A stretch of DNA of 64,000 nt from contig CAWBXV010000006.1 in the NCBI GenBank assembly GCA_963792875.1, positions 372,001 through 436,000 of the forward strand, in the 5' to 3' direction. Shown one piece after another: positions 20,074-27,773 of this stretch. Each line of letters starts with the position of its first letter. The first letter of the stretch is position 1. The stretch comes from JAHEGP01 sp963792875. Lineage in GTDB: Bacteria > Pseudomonadota > Gammaproteobacteria > Pseudomonadales > JAHEGP01. The notes under the pieces were generated by a model. That model saw only the letters and a list, made by a program, of their open reading frames with translations, was not told the origin of the DNA and did not search any database. The position numbers and the translations under genes are program-made.

Positions 20074-20422
20074 TGCCAGCCAGCGCGAATGGCGCTTCTA
20101 CCTCGACGACATGATCGACTTCGCCGGGAAGGTGCTCGCCTACACCGACGGACTCGACCAGGCCGGTTTCGTGGCCAGCGGACTGACCTACGACGCCACC
20201 CTGCGCAATCTGGAGCTGATCGGCGAAGCCGCCACCCATATCCCGGACGAAATCCGCGCCGCCCATCCGGAAATCCCCTGGCGGATGATCATCGCCACCC
20301 GCAACCGCCTCATTCACGGCTACCTCGGCATCGACGACGACACCCTGTGGAGCATCATCCGGGATGATGTGCCCGAACTGCTGCCGCTGCTCAAGGCGCT
20401 GAAAAACGAGGCGCAGTCATGA
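20066..20422 (+). CDS. hepT: HEPN-domain toxin, HepT-like RNase
   Basis: 118 residues. DUF86/HEPN fold with ATRNRLIHGYLGID near residue 78; RNRLIHGY contains the R-x4-H motif of HEPN ribonucleases and the following Tyr that MntA modifies. Start placed at 20066, inside the end of mntA. The stop overlaps the next gene's start (ATGA). Expected role: RNA cleavage that stops growth unless neutralised by MntA. Confidence 0.9.
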   Translation: MSDASQREWRFYLDDMIDFAGKVLAYTDGLDQAGFVASGLTYDATLRNLELIGEAATHIPDEIRAAHPEIPWRMIIATRNRLIHGYLGIDDDTLWSIIRDDVPELLPLLKALKNEAQS

Positions 20423-20748
20423 AACCCGGCAGCGTCAAGATCGTCGACCGCGTCTCCGCCGTCGAGGCGATCAAGCGATTGAATGAAGAGGATCTGCTCT
20501 TTCTCAACCGGCTGATCGTCGAGCGGCTCAAGCTCATTTCCCAGGCCCGCGCCACCACGCTGATGACCAGCTTCACCAGGGGCGACCGGGTCGGTTTTCA
20601 GGCCCCGGACGGCCGGATGCTGGAAGGCATGGTGCTGCGCCTCAACAAGAAGACCATCAGCGTCGCCACCGACGACGGCCACCAGTGGAACGTCGCGCCC
20701 GGCCTGCTGCGCCTCGTCCAATCAGCGGGAGATGTCCAATGGCCATGA
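20419..20748 (+). CDS. Small protein with SH3/KOW-like C-terminal half
   Basis: 109 residues. Residues 1-55 are predicted helical (SAVEAIKRLNEEDLLFLNRL). Residues 56-105 look like a small beta barrel (GDRVGFQAPDGRMLEGMVLR, then KKTISVATDDGHQW), as in KOW or SH3 nucleic-acid-binding modules. I do not know its function. It overlaps hepT by ATGA and the next gene by ATGA, so all four genes are translated from one message. In other genomes such a protein often precedes a HTH gene in restriction or helicase operons, which fits the junction seen downstream. Confidence 0.7.
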   Translation: MKPGSVKIVDRVSAVEAIKRLNEEDLLFLNRLIVERLKLISQARATTLMTSFTRGDRVGFQAPDGRMLEGMVLRLNKKTISVATDDGHQWNVAPGLLRLVQSAGDVQWP

Positions 20749-20990
20749 TCCGCCAACCCGAAAACTTCCCGGAAACGGTCAAGGAGGTGCGGCGGCAGCT
20801 GGCGCTCTCCCAGGAGGAACTGGCCCACGCCCTCGGCGTGAGCTTCGCCACGGTCAACCGCTGGGAGAACGGCAAGACGGTGCCGTCGAAGCTGGCGCAG
20901 CGGCAGTTCGAGCAGTTTTGCAAACAGAAGAAGCTCGACCATACCACTGGCGAATCTTCCGATAAACCCAGACAGGATCAAGCCGAATGA
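20745..20990 (+). CDS. XRE-family helix-turn-helix regulator
   Basis: 81 residues from the ATG at 20745, which gives an ATGA overlap; an ATG two codons earlier is possible. The HTH is ALSQEELAHALGVSFATVNR (about residues 19-38) followed by WENGKTVPSKLAQRQF. Likely an operon autoregulator. Its stop overlaps another ATG at 20987 (ATGA), the start of a lost downstream gene; what follows now is a Fic fragment in a different frame. Confidence 0.85.
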   Translation: MIRQPENFPETVKEVRRQLALSQEELAHALGVSFATVNRWENGKTVPSKLAQRQFEQFCKQKKLDHTTGESSDKPRQDQAE

Positions 20991-21881
20991 GTAGGTTCGC
21001 TGGCCATCGAAGGCAACACCCTGAGCGAGGCACAGATCACCGCGATTCTGGAGGGCAAGCGGGTGATTGCCCCGCCCCGCGAGGTGCAGGAGGTGAAAAA
21101 CGCCCTGGCCGCCTACGACCGGTTCGACACCTGGAAACCCTCATCGGAAAAGGATCTGCTGGAGGCGCATCGGATACTCATGTCCGGCCTGATCGACGAG
21201 GCAGGGCTGTATCGGCATGGCGGCGTGGGCGTGATGGCGGGCCAACAGGTGATCCACCTGGCCCCGCCCGCCGACCGGGTGCCGCAACTGATGGCCGACC
21301 TCTTTGGCTGGCTGGCCAACACCGACTCGCACCCGCTCATCGTCAGTTCGGTCTTTCACTACGAGTTCGAATTCATCCACCCCTTCGCCGATGGCAACGG
21401 CCGCATGGGGCGGCTGTGGCAGAGCCTGATTCTGGCCCGCTGGAATCCCCTGTTCGCCGATATCCCGGTGGAAAGCCTGATCTTCGAGCACCAGGCCGAG
21501 TACTACCAAGCCATTCAGGAAAGTACCCAAAAGAGCGATTCCGCTCCGTTTATCGCCTTCATGCTGCGGATGATTTTGGATACCGTGACCAGCTCGACCC
21601 CGGAAGTGGCACTGGAAGTCACCCCGGAAGTTCGACTGCTTTCAGTTCTCGCCGGAGAGATGACCCGGCAACAGCTCAAAGAACCGCTCGGGCTGAAAGA
21701 TGATGAGCATTTCCGCAAGGCCTATCTGCTTCCGGCTCTGGAGGCCGGACTGATTGAAATGACTATCCCCGACAAGCCGCGCAGCAGCAAACAGAAATAC
21801 CGGCTGACCGACAAGGGCCGTCAGATGATGGATCAGCACGGCGGTGGACAACTTGCGACAAACTCGCGACACGACTTGTGA
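20991..21881 (+). pseudogene. Headless second copy of the PQV-type Fic gene
   Basis: From 20997 the sequence matches the Fic gene at 9209 from its codon for SLAIEGN onward, at over 90% identity by eye through the Fic core HPFADGNGRMGR and the winged helix. The first 50 codons are missing, removed at a junction with the upstream HTH gene. The frame is open to a TGA at 21881, ending QLATNSRHDL, which is the full tail lost from the other copy. A GTG at 21063 is the only plausible start; a protein from it would lack the inhibitory helix, which could leave AMP-transfer activity unrestrained if expressed. PEV replaces PQV in the linker. Confidence 0.8.
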
Positions 21882-21882
21882 C
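21850..21882 (+). repeat. Fic-tail junction repeat, copy 3
   Basis: 33 bp with two mismatches to copy 2. Here it is the coding end of the Fic gene. It is followed by further short GTGACAAGG-like units up to about 21920, then by a small gene at 21959 that is unrelated to the cargo behind copies 1 and 2. Confidence 0.85.
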
Positions 21883-21958
21883 ACTGAGCTGTGACAAGGC
21901 TATGACAAGGGCTGTGACACCTTGGTGGGCCAGAGTGAGGTAACCAGAAAGGCATCCT

Positions 21959-22291
21959 ATGAAGCTGATGAAACCGTTTGCCGGAAAATGGCGCATCGTC
22001 GAGATGGAGGTCTGGGATAAGGATTACGTCGACATGGAGGTGCCCGGATTTATCCGCATCGGCTAAGATGGAACCGGGCAGTTTCAGTTTGGGCTGGTCA
22101 CCGGGGATATCGATGGCCGGGTGGAACAATGCGGTAATGCGCCCCGTTTCGAGTTCTCCTGGTCCGGGCAGGAAGAGAACGATCCGGTCTGCGGTCGGTG
22201 CTGGGCAGTCATTGAAAATGGCGAGCTGAACGGCCGAATCTATCTGCATTTGGCTTATGACTCGGCCTTTCGGGCCATCAAAAGCAAGTGA
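21959..22291 (+). pseudogene. Small conserved protein with an in-frame stop
   Basis: 111 codons in one frame, starting MKLMKPFAGKWRIVEMEVWD and ending RAIKSK. Codon 36 is TAA, where the pattern (FIRIG-stop-DGTGQFQFG) suggests a former GAA. It looks like a small all-beta protein with a lipocalin-like or barrel pattern. I know similar hypothetical proteins but no function. It overlaps nothing; the next gene begins nine bases later. Confidence 0.6.
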
Positions 22292-22300
22292 GCAACTGCC

Positions 22301-23452
22301 GTGAGTGAATATCAGTACCTTGAATTTCTTGCCGTTGACCGCCCCTTGACAGCTCGGGAGATGGACAATCTGCGTGCTATCTCCACCCGGGCGCAAATCA
22401 CCCCGGTCAGCTTCATCAACGAATACAGCTGGGGCGGACTGAAGGCCGAGCCGCGCGATTTCATGCGGCATTTCTTCGATGCTCATGTTTTTATCGCCAA
22501 CTGGGGGGATGCTATCTTCATGGTGCGTCTGCCCAAAGAGGCCATCGACCAGAAGACGCTCAAGGCCTTTTGTACCAGCCCGCATCTGGAATTTGAGAAG
22601 TTGCCGGAGCACTGGCTGTTGACCTGGTCCCTCGGTGAAACGGAGGACTACGACCGCTTCGGTTACGTTGAAGAAGGCCCCGGCTTGATGACCCTTCTTG
22701 CTCCTGTGCGGGAGGAACTGCTGCGGGGTGACCTGCGCAGCCTGTATATCGGCTGGCTGCGTGCCGTGACGGCAGGGGAAACCGACCCGGTCGATCTGGA
22801 GCCCTTAGCGTTACGCGGACTGCATAAGCTGACGGCGGCGCAGCAGGCGCTGGCGGAATTTCTCGAAGTCGACATCGACCTGCTGGCCGGGGTGGGCAAC
22901 GGAAGTCAAACGAATCAAGCAGACGCAGCGGATGATGCGGCACTCGATGCCTGGCTCGACAAACTTCCGAAGGCCGAAGTCAGGGGTTACCTTCGGCAGA
23001 TGCTGGACGGGCAGGGTGCCAGCGCCGAACGGGCGTTGAAACGACGGTACGCCGCCTGGCAGGAGCAGTCTGCGTCGACCAAAGGAGTGCGCCGCTCCGT
23101 TGCCGATTTGTGGCAGCTGGCCGAGCAGGCCAAAGCCCTGCGGCTGATCGAAGAGGCCAACGCCCGTCGCCAGGCCGAGGCAGAGCGCAAGAGGCAACGG
23201 GATGCCTGGCTTGCCGAGCTTGCGGCGGATTTCCCCCGGGCCTGGAAATCGGCCCATGACGACGCCAATAAGGGCCACGGGCATGCTTATGACGCAGCGT
23301 TCCTCCAACTGGTCGATCTGCGTGATGCCTACAGCCAGCATGCCAGCTTGGCAGTGTTCCAAAAGGAGTTTCAGAAGTACATGGCCGAACACTCGCGCCG
23401 CCGAGCCCTTGTGCAGCGACTGGTCAAAGCGGGATTATGGCGAGACAAATGA
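22301..23452 (+). CDS. Conserved protein of unknown function
   Basis: 383 residues, intact, GTG start. The first 130 residues (YQYLEFLAVDRPLTAREMDN, then STRAQITPVSFINEY) form a mixed alpha-beta region. The central part is acidic (QADAADDAALDAWLDKLPKA). From residue 250 it is a long charged helix (ARRQAEAERKRQRDAWLAEL) likely to form a coiled coil. No catalytic motif is evident. It belongs to a widespread family of uncharacterised proteins. Overlap with the next gene by ATGA shows a two-gene operon. Confidence 0.75.
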   Translation: MSEYQYLEFLAVDRPLTAREMDNLRAISTRAQITPVSFINEYSWGGLKAEPRDFMRHFFDAHVFIANWGDAIFMVRLPKEAIDQKTLKAFCTSPHLEFEKLPEHWLLTWSLGETEDYDRFGYVEEGPGLMTLLAPVREELLRGDLRSLYIGWLRAVTAGETDPVDLEPLALRGLHKLTAAQQALAEFLEVDIDLLAGVGNGSQTNQADAADDAALDAWLDKLPKAEVRGYLRQMLDGQGASAERALKRRYAAWQEQSASTKGVRRSVADLWQLAEQAKALRLIEEANARRQAEAERKRQRDAWLAELAADFPRAWKSAHDDANKGHGHAYDAAFLQLVDLRDAYSQHASLAVFQKEFQKYMAEHSRRRALVQRLVKAGLWRDK

Positions 23453-23847
23453 GCGTCGACAGGAACAGTGAAGCAGTGAGTTTTCGCGCCTGGAGACCGG
23501 ATTTCGACAGGTGGCCGACGAGCTGGATGGGCGTTGCGGAAGATCTAGCCTACGGCAAGAAGCTGTTGCCCTGGTTTGCCGGTTTTCTGCAGGCGCTTTA
23601 TGACGAGGGATTGTCCCGAAAGACCTTCGCCCAGTATCGTGACCATCTCTGGTCGCTTGGCGGCACTATCATCCGTGAGGTTTCACTGTACGAGGAGTAC
23701 CAGGACGACCCGCTGGAGAAGCTGCGCGAATCGGTCGCTGATGACGGTATCCTCCCTGACCATTACGACCAGATGACCCAGGCCGAACTGAAAGCCTTCG
23801 AACGTATGTGCCGCAGGTTTGAAAAATATCTTGTGGAGTCGAAATGA
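23449..23847 (+). CDS. Small protein resembling an integrase core-binding domain
   Basis: 132 residues from the ATG at 23449, inside the end of the preceding gene. The segment FAGFLQALYDEGLSRKTFAQ then YRDHLWSLGG resembles the SAM-like helical domain that binds DNA in tyrosine recombinases, but there is no catalytic domain. I would treat this likeness as tentative. Intact and co-translated with the 383-residue protein, so the pair may act together. Confidence 0.6.
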   Translation: MSVDRNSEAVSFRAWRPDFDRWPTSWMGVAEDLAYGKKLLPWFAGFLQALYDEGLSRKTFAQYRDHLWSLGGTIIREVSLYEEYQDDPLEKLRESVADDGILPDHYDQMTQAELKAFERMCRRFEKYLVESK

Positions 23848-23986
23848 TGGCGGAAGCGTTTTGTCCCTGTCGTGGTGTTCGGATAGCCGAACAGGGTTCA
23901 GGCTGATTTGCCCGGACAAATCGACACCAGATATTTACAACTGGCGACAGTCTGTCTGGATGCGCGGAGCTGCATGAGCTCCTGAA

Positions 23987-25250
23987 TCAGCTTTGCGGCA
24001 GATCCAGCAGAAACCGCCAGACCGGTACCACATTGATGGTGCCGAAGCCCACGGGGATGGTCTCGTCGGTGCGCCAGGTGACGATGGTCCCCTCCGCCAC
24101 CGCCAGCTCGACCATGGCTTCGGAGAGGGAGCGGACTTCGCTCTGCTTGACGCGGGGATCGGCCAGGGAGGCGCAGACCTGAACCAGCATGACGGCTCGC
24201 CCTTGTCCCGGCGCTGACGGCAGCAGCGCGACAAGGTCCACTTCCCGGCCTGTCTTGGTCCTGTAGTAGAAGATCTCCGGCGTCACTCGGCGCAGGGCGG
24301 TGAACACCAGATTCTCCAGCAGGCTGTCGCGGTTGGTGAGGATGCCGGAGCTGACCGAGGCCGCCAGCGCGTGGTCGATGCAGTAGACCTTGCGGGGATT
24401 GACGCTGATCCGGGTCGGCGAGCTGGAAAAAATGTTCACGCTGAACAGCAGCCCGGCATCCTCGAACGCGACGAGCCAGTCGACCACCGAGCTTTTTCGC
24501 ACCCGGTGGCCGAGGGATTTCAGGTAGTCGGTCAGGTGGCTGACGGCATAGAAGGAGCCGGTGTTGTCCACCTGCCAGTGGGCCAGATCGATCACCGCTC
24601 AAGGGTGGGAAATGTTGTGATGCTTGATGATGCTGGCGAGGATCGTTTTCCAGTTCGCCTGATGGGCTCCGCGATTCGCTGCTGCGGATCGATCCGGTTC
24701 ACGCCGGGGAAGCCGCCGACCTGCCAATAGTCCTCGAACGCCTTCTGGATGGTCAGCCGCTGTTTGGTGGAGAGCGGGCCGTCGCTCTCGATGCCTTTGC
24801 CGTCGAGAAACTCCCGGAACGAAAGCGGGAAAATCTCCCAGGAGACGATCCGGCCGGTCAATGGGCTGGCGGTCTGCTCATCCGGTGGGGGTAGCAAGGA
24901 ACCGGCCACGGTGATCTCGCACTTTTCGGTTCGCGTCAGGCGGTCGATGAAGAGCTGCCAGTGTGGAAGGGATTGGGCCTCGTCGAAAAAGCAGTGAGCC
25001 GTCTCGCTGCCACGCTTCTGCGGATGGAGTTCGAACCAGGCCTCCAGGATCTGGTCCGGGTTTTCGTGCCGCAGCCAGTAGATACGGTCGTCGGCCAGAT
25101 TGAGAGAGAGGATGTTCTCACGGGGCACACCGTTCTCAATCAACTGCCGGATGCGCTGGCGCAGCAAAGTGGTCTTGCCGCTCCCCCTGACGCCGGTGAC
25201 CGCCGAAACCTTGCCCGGCAGACTGCCAATGGCGACAGAAACGAAGGCTT
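23987..25250 (-). pseudogene. ATPase with DUF4143 tail, broken and fused to an ISAs1 remnant
   Basis: The minus strand encodes Walker A GVRGSGKTTLL at about 25180, Walker B HCFFDEAQSLPHWQ, the sensor region EITVAGS, and a DUF4143 tail (SHLTDYLKSLGHRVRKSSVV, ...WRFLLDLPQS). The frame shifts near 24668 (RIA-EPIRR in one frame, HQANWKTILA in the next) and a TGA near 24606 interrupts HP-stop-AVIDLAH, where CGA would be expected. The first residues are replaced by transposase sequence at about 25250. Not functional as written. The same C-terminal piece is present at 15821-16032. Confidence 0.8.
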
Positions 25251-25511
25251 GCCTGAACCACTCCTCTTTCTCACGACAATACTCCGCAATGGAAACCCAA
25301 TCATCGGCTCCGCCAAGTATCCCGCACAGTGCAATGACCAGAATATCGACACGCTCATGCGCCCTGTTTGCATTGTCTCGTCGCTCGTCTTCTACTTCTC
25401 TTCACCGAAAAAATCGATAATGCTGCGATGCTGCTTGGTCAGGGGCTGCTTCTTGTTTAAATATGCAGCCATCATGCATTAACTTCGGCTAACTATAGAG
25501 CAATTGCCCTG
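25250..25511 (-). mobile_element. ISAs1-family transposase remnant (5' end)
   Basis: On the minus strand CAGGGCAATTGCTC (ending at 25511) resembles an ISAs1 terminal repeat. It is followed by MMAAYLNKKQPLTKQHRSII, a frame change near 25408, then RRDNANRAHERVDILVIALC and GADDWVSIAEYCREKEEWFR, the conserved start of ISAs1 (H-repeat) transposases. The remainder is lost at the join to the ATPase gene. The element marks the right limit of the island; ordinary core genes start at 25647. Confidence 0.75.
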
Positions 25512-25646
25512 TTTTCAGGGGGCGCAGGACCTCCGGCGCGGCTGCCTTGATTCCTTGCCTGAATTCCCACAAACTGAAGCGCTGGTCAGAACCCGTGGCG
25601 CGCAGTGCGGAACAGTCCTGGCTCGCTGAGGTGGGAGGTAAGTGCT

Positions 25647-26312
25647 ATGACTCAGACAGTGGTGATCACGGGTGCCAATCGCGGTATCGGCCTGGCTTTG
25701 GCGCGCCTCTATCAGTCCCGCGGCGATCGCGTGTTCGCCACCTGCCGGCAAACGTCACCCGGGCTCGACGACATCGGCGTAGAGGTCATCAAGGGCATCG
25801 ACGTGACGCGGGAGGATAGTCTGCAGGCCCTGCAGAAGGCCTTGCGCGGGGTGACGATCGATCTGCTGATCAATAATGCCGGCATCCTGAACAATGAGAA
25901 ACTGGGCGATCTGGACGTGGAAGCCATCAGGCGCCAGTTTGAAGTCAACGCGCTGGCACCGTTGCGCATCACTGAGCGGCTGGCTCCGCAGATGCCGGCG
26001 GGGAGCAAGCTCGCGCTCGTCACCAGCCGCATGGGGTCGCTGGCGGATAACACCAGCGGCGGGGCCTACGGTTACCGCATGTCGAAGGCCGCTCTCAATA
26101 TGGCGGGCCGGTGTCTGGCGCACGATTTGAAGGAGCGCGGGATCGCCGTGGCGATACTGCACCCGGGCATGGTGTCCACTGAAATGATTGGCGGCCGCGG
26201 CGATATCAGCCCGGCGGAGGCCGCTGCCAGGCTGGCGGATCGCATCGACAACTTGGGCTTGGGCAACACCGGCACGTTCTGGCATGCCAATGGCGAAGTG
26301 CTGCCCTGGTAG
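25647..26312 (+). CDS. Short-chain dehydrogenase/reductase
   Basis: 221 residues. Rossmann fold: cofactor loop TGANRGIG at the N-terminus, NNAG near residue 80, catalytic Ser in LVTSRMGS and YxxxK in YGYRMSKAAL near 143. It resembles the CsgA/carbonyl-reductase-like SDR subgroup; NADPH preference is likely but the substrate is unknown. The ATG at 25647 has GGGAGGT seven bases upstream, so I prefer it over an earlier GTG. First intact core gene after the island. Confidence 0.9.
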   Translation: MTQTVVITGANRGIGLALARLYQSRGDRVFATCRQTSPGLDDIGVEVIKGIDVTREDSLQALQKALRGVTIDLLINNAGILNNEKLGDLDVEAIRRQFEVNALAPLRITERLAPQMPAGSKLALVTSRMGSLADNTSGGAYGYRMSKAALNMAGRCLAHDLKERGIAVAILHPGMVSTEMIGGRGDISPAEAAARLADRIDNLGLGNTGTFWHANGEVLPW

Positions 26313-26326
26313 TTCACGGTGGGAGC

Positions 26327-27301
26327 TCAGGGGATCAGGATGGTGCAGCCCGTGGTTTGCCTGGATTCCAGCAATTCATGGGCATGGCCGACATCTTCCA
26401 GCGGCAGCACCTGGTTGATCGGTATGCGCACGTGTCCGTCGTCAATCATTGCGAACAACTCCTCGGCGGCCTTGGTCAGCCATTGGCGGTCGTCGGCGAA
26501 GTGAAACAGCGAGGGGCGCGTGACGGTATAGGAGCCGGCTGCGAGGTCGGACAGCTTGAAGTCCAGCGCCGGGCCCGAGGACTGGCCGAAACAGACCAGC
26601 GTGCCGAAGGTGCGCAGGCACTGCAGCGAGCCGGGATAGGTGTCCTTGCCGATGCTGTCATAGACGGCATGAACCCCTTCGCCGTTGGTGATCTCCATCA
26701 CCTCACCGACGAAGTCGCTGCTCTTGTAGTCGATCACGTGACTGTAGCCGTTCTCGCGCGCCAGGGCACACTTGTCCGGCCCGCCGGCGGTGCCGATGGC
26801 GTTGACTCCCTTGGCGGCGAGCCACTGGCCGGCGATCAGGCCAACACCCCCGGCCGCAGCGTGGAACAATACGGTCTGCCGAGGCAGCACCTTGAAGCTG
26901 CGGTGCAGCAGATAATGTGCCGTGAGGCCCTTGAGCATGCAGCCGGCAGCGATCTTGTCGCTGATCGACGGGGGGATCGCCACCAGGTGCCGTGCAGCGA
27001 TGACCCTGTGCGTGGCGTAGGCGCCGTTGCGCAGCGTGTAGGCGACGCGGTCGCCTGGTTTGAACTCATGCACCCCTTCGCCGGTTGCCTTGACCACACC
27101 GGCGGCCTCGCAGCCCAGGATGAGGCCGCGGTCCACGGGCCAGGGGTATAACCCGGTGCGGAAGTACACGTCGATAAAGTTGACGCCGATCGCGGTGTGG
27201 CGGAGGACGACCTCTCCCGGTCCCGGTTCCGGCGGCTCGATGTCGGTCTTGTGGAGTTCCCCGATGCCGCCGGGGCGGCGGGCGACCATGGCATAAGGCA
27301 T
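26327..27301 (-). CDS. qorA: Quinone oxidoreductase (zeta-crystallin type)
   Basis: 324 residues. Zinc-less medium-chain dehydrogenase/reductase: GroES-like N-terminus with GVNFIDVYFRTGLY, a nucleotide-binding segment AAAGGVGLIAGQWLAAKG near residue 150, and the quinone-reductase marker region TGEGVHEFKPGDRVAY. It catalyses NADPH-dependent one-electron reduction of quinones. ATG at 27301 with GGAGGCACAC upstream. A strong promoter lies at 27341-27369. Convergent with the SDR gene, 14 bases apart. Confidence 0.92.
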   Translation of the reverse strand: MPYAMVARRPGGIGELHKTDIEPPEPGPGEVVLRHTAIGVNFIDVYFRTGLYPWPVDRGLILGCEAAGVVKATGEGVHEFKPGDRVAYTLRNGAYATHRVIAARHLVAIPPSISDKIAAGCMLKGLTAHYLLHRSFKVLPRQTVLFHAAAGGVGLIAGQWLAAKGVNAIGTAGGPDKCALARENGYSHVIDYKSSDFVGEVMEITNGEGVHAVYDSIGKDTYPGSLQCLRTFGTLVCFGQSSGPALDFKLSDLAAGSYTVTRPSLFHFADDRQWLTKAAEELFAMIDDGHVRIPINQVLPLEDVGHAHELLESRQTTGCTILIP

Positions 27302-27340
27302 GTGTGCCTCCGGTGTGGTGTTATTGTTTGATAGCAGCGG

Positions 27341-27369
27341 AGTATACAAGAACGGTCATACCCTGTCAT
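27341..27369 (-). promoter_or_regulatory. Predicted promoter of the quinone oxidoreductase gene
   Basis: On the minus strand ATGACA, 17-base spacer, TATACT; each box differs from the sigma-70 consensus at one base. It ends 40 bases before the ATG. Confidence 0.65.
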
Positions 27370-27773
27370 GACGGGCCGATGGGGTTGCCGGGCAATGATC
27401 CGATGGCCGTTGCCGGGCCGCGTCCGGCACTCGTGGCGGCCCGCGGTGGGTGGCGCGAGGCCGCGGCATGTGGCGCCCGGCCAGCAGGCAATGAGTGAGC
27501 GGGGGGCAAGGGGGAGCGACATGTGGGAGGCCGGTTTTGATGTGGCGATGTCTGCCTTGGCGTCGGCGGTCATCGCACGCGCTATCCTGCGGTCCCCGGA
27601 TTTCGCGTCCCCGCTCGCCCCGCTGTGCGCCAGAACCGATCGCGGGGTTGCTGTCGCCATGGTCCTGCCGGCCCGCAACGGCTCGTGGGTGGTCGGCGCT
27701 GGCAGCTGCAGCGATCACCGGGACCTGATGGACGCGCGGGGCAGCCTTTTTGTCTGGCGCTGACTGGGAGGAG
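27370..27773 (+). other. Intergenic region before hrpB, no supported gene
   Basis: High-GC stretch with several open frames on both strands, but none has a family signature, a ribosome binding site or a plausible start. It must carry the promoter of hrpB; no good -10/-35 pair stands out. Confidence 0.5.

Noticed and set aside
20987..21703. A 238-residue gene starting at ATG 20987
   Set aside because: Its codons are the out-of-frame reading of the Fic fragment, whose own frame shows the conserved protein.
27368..27763. A 131-codon frame between qorA and hrpB
   Set aside because: No ribosome binding site, no recognisable domain, Arg- and Ala-rich composition typical of chance frames in high-GC DNA; competing frames exist on both strands.
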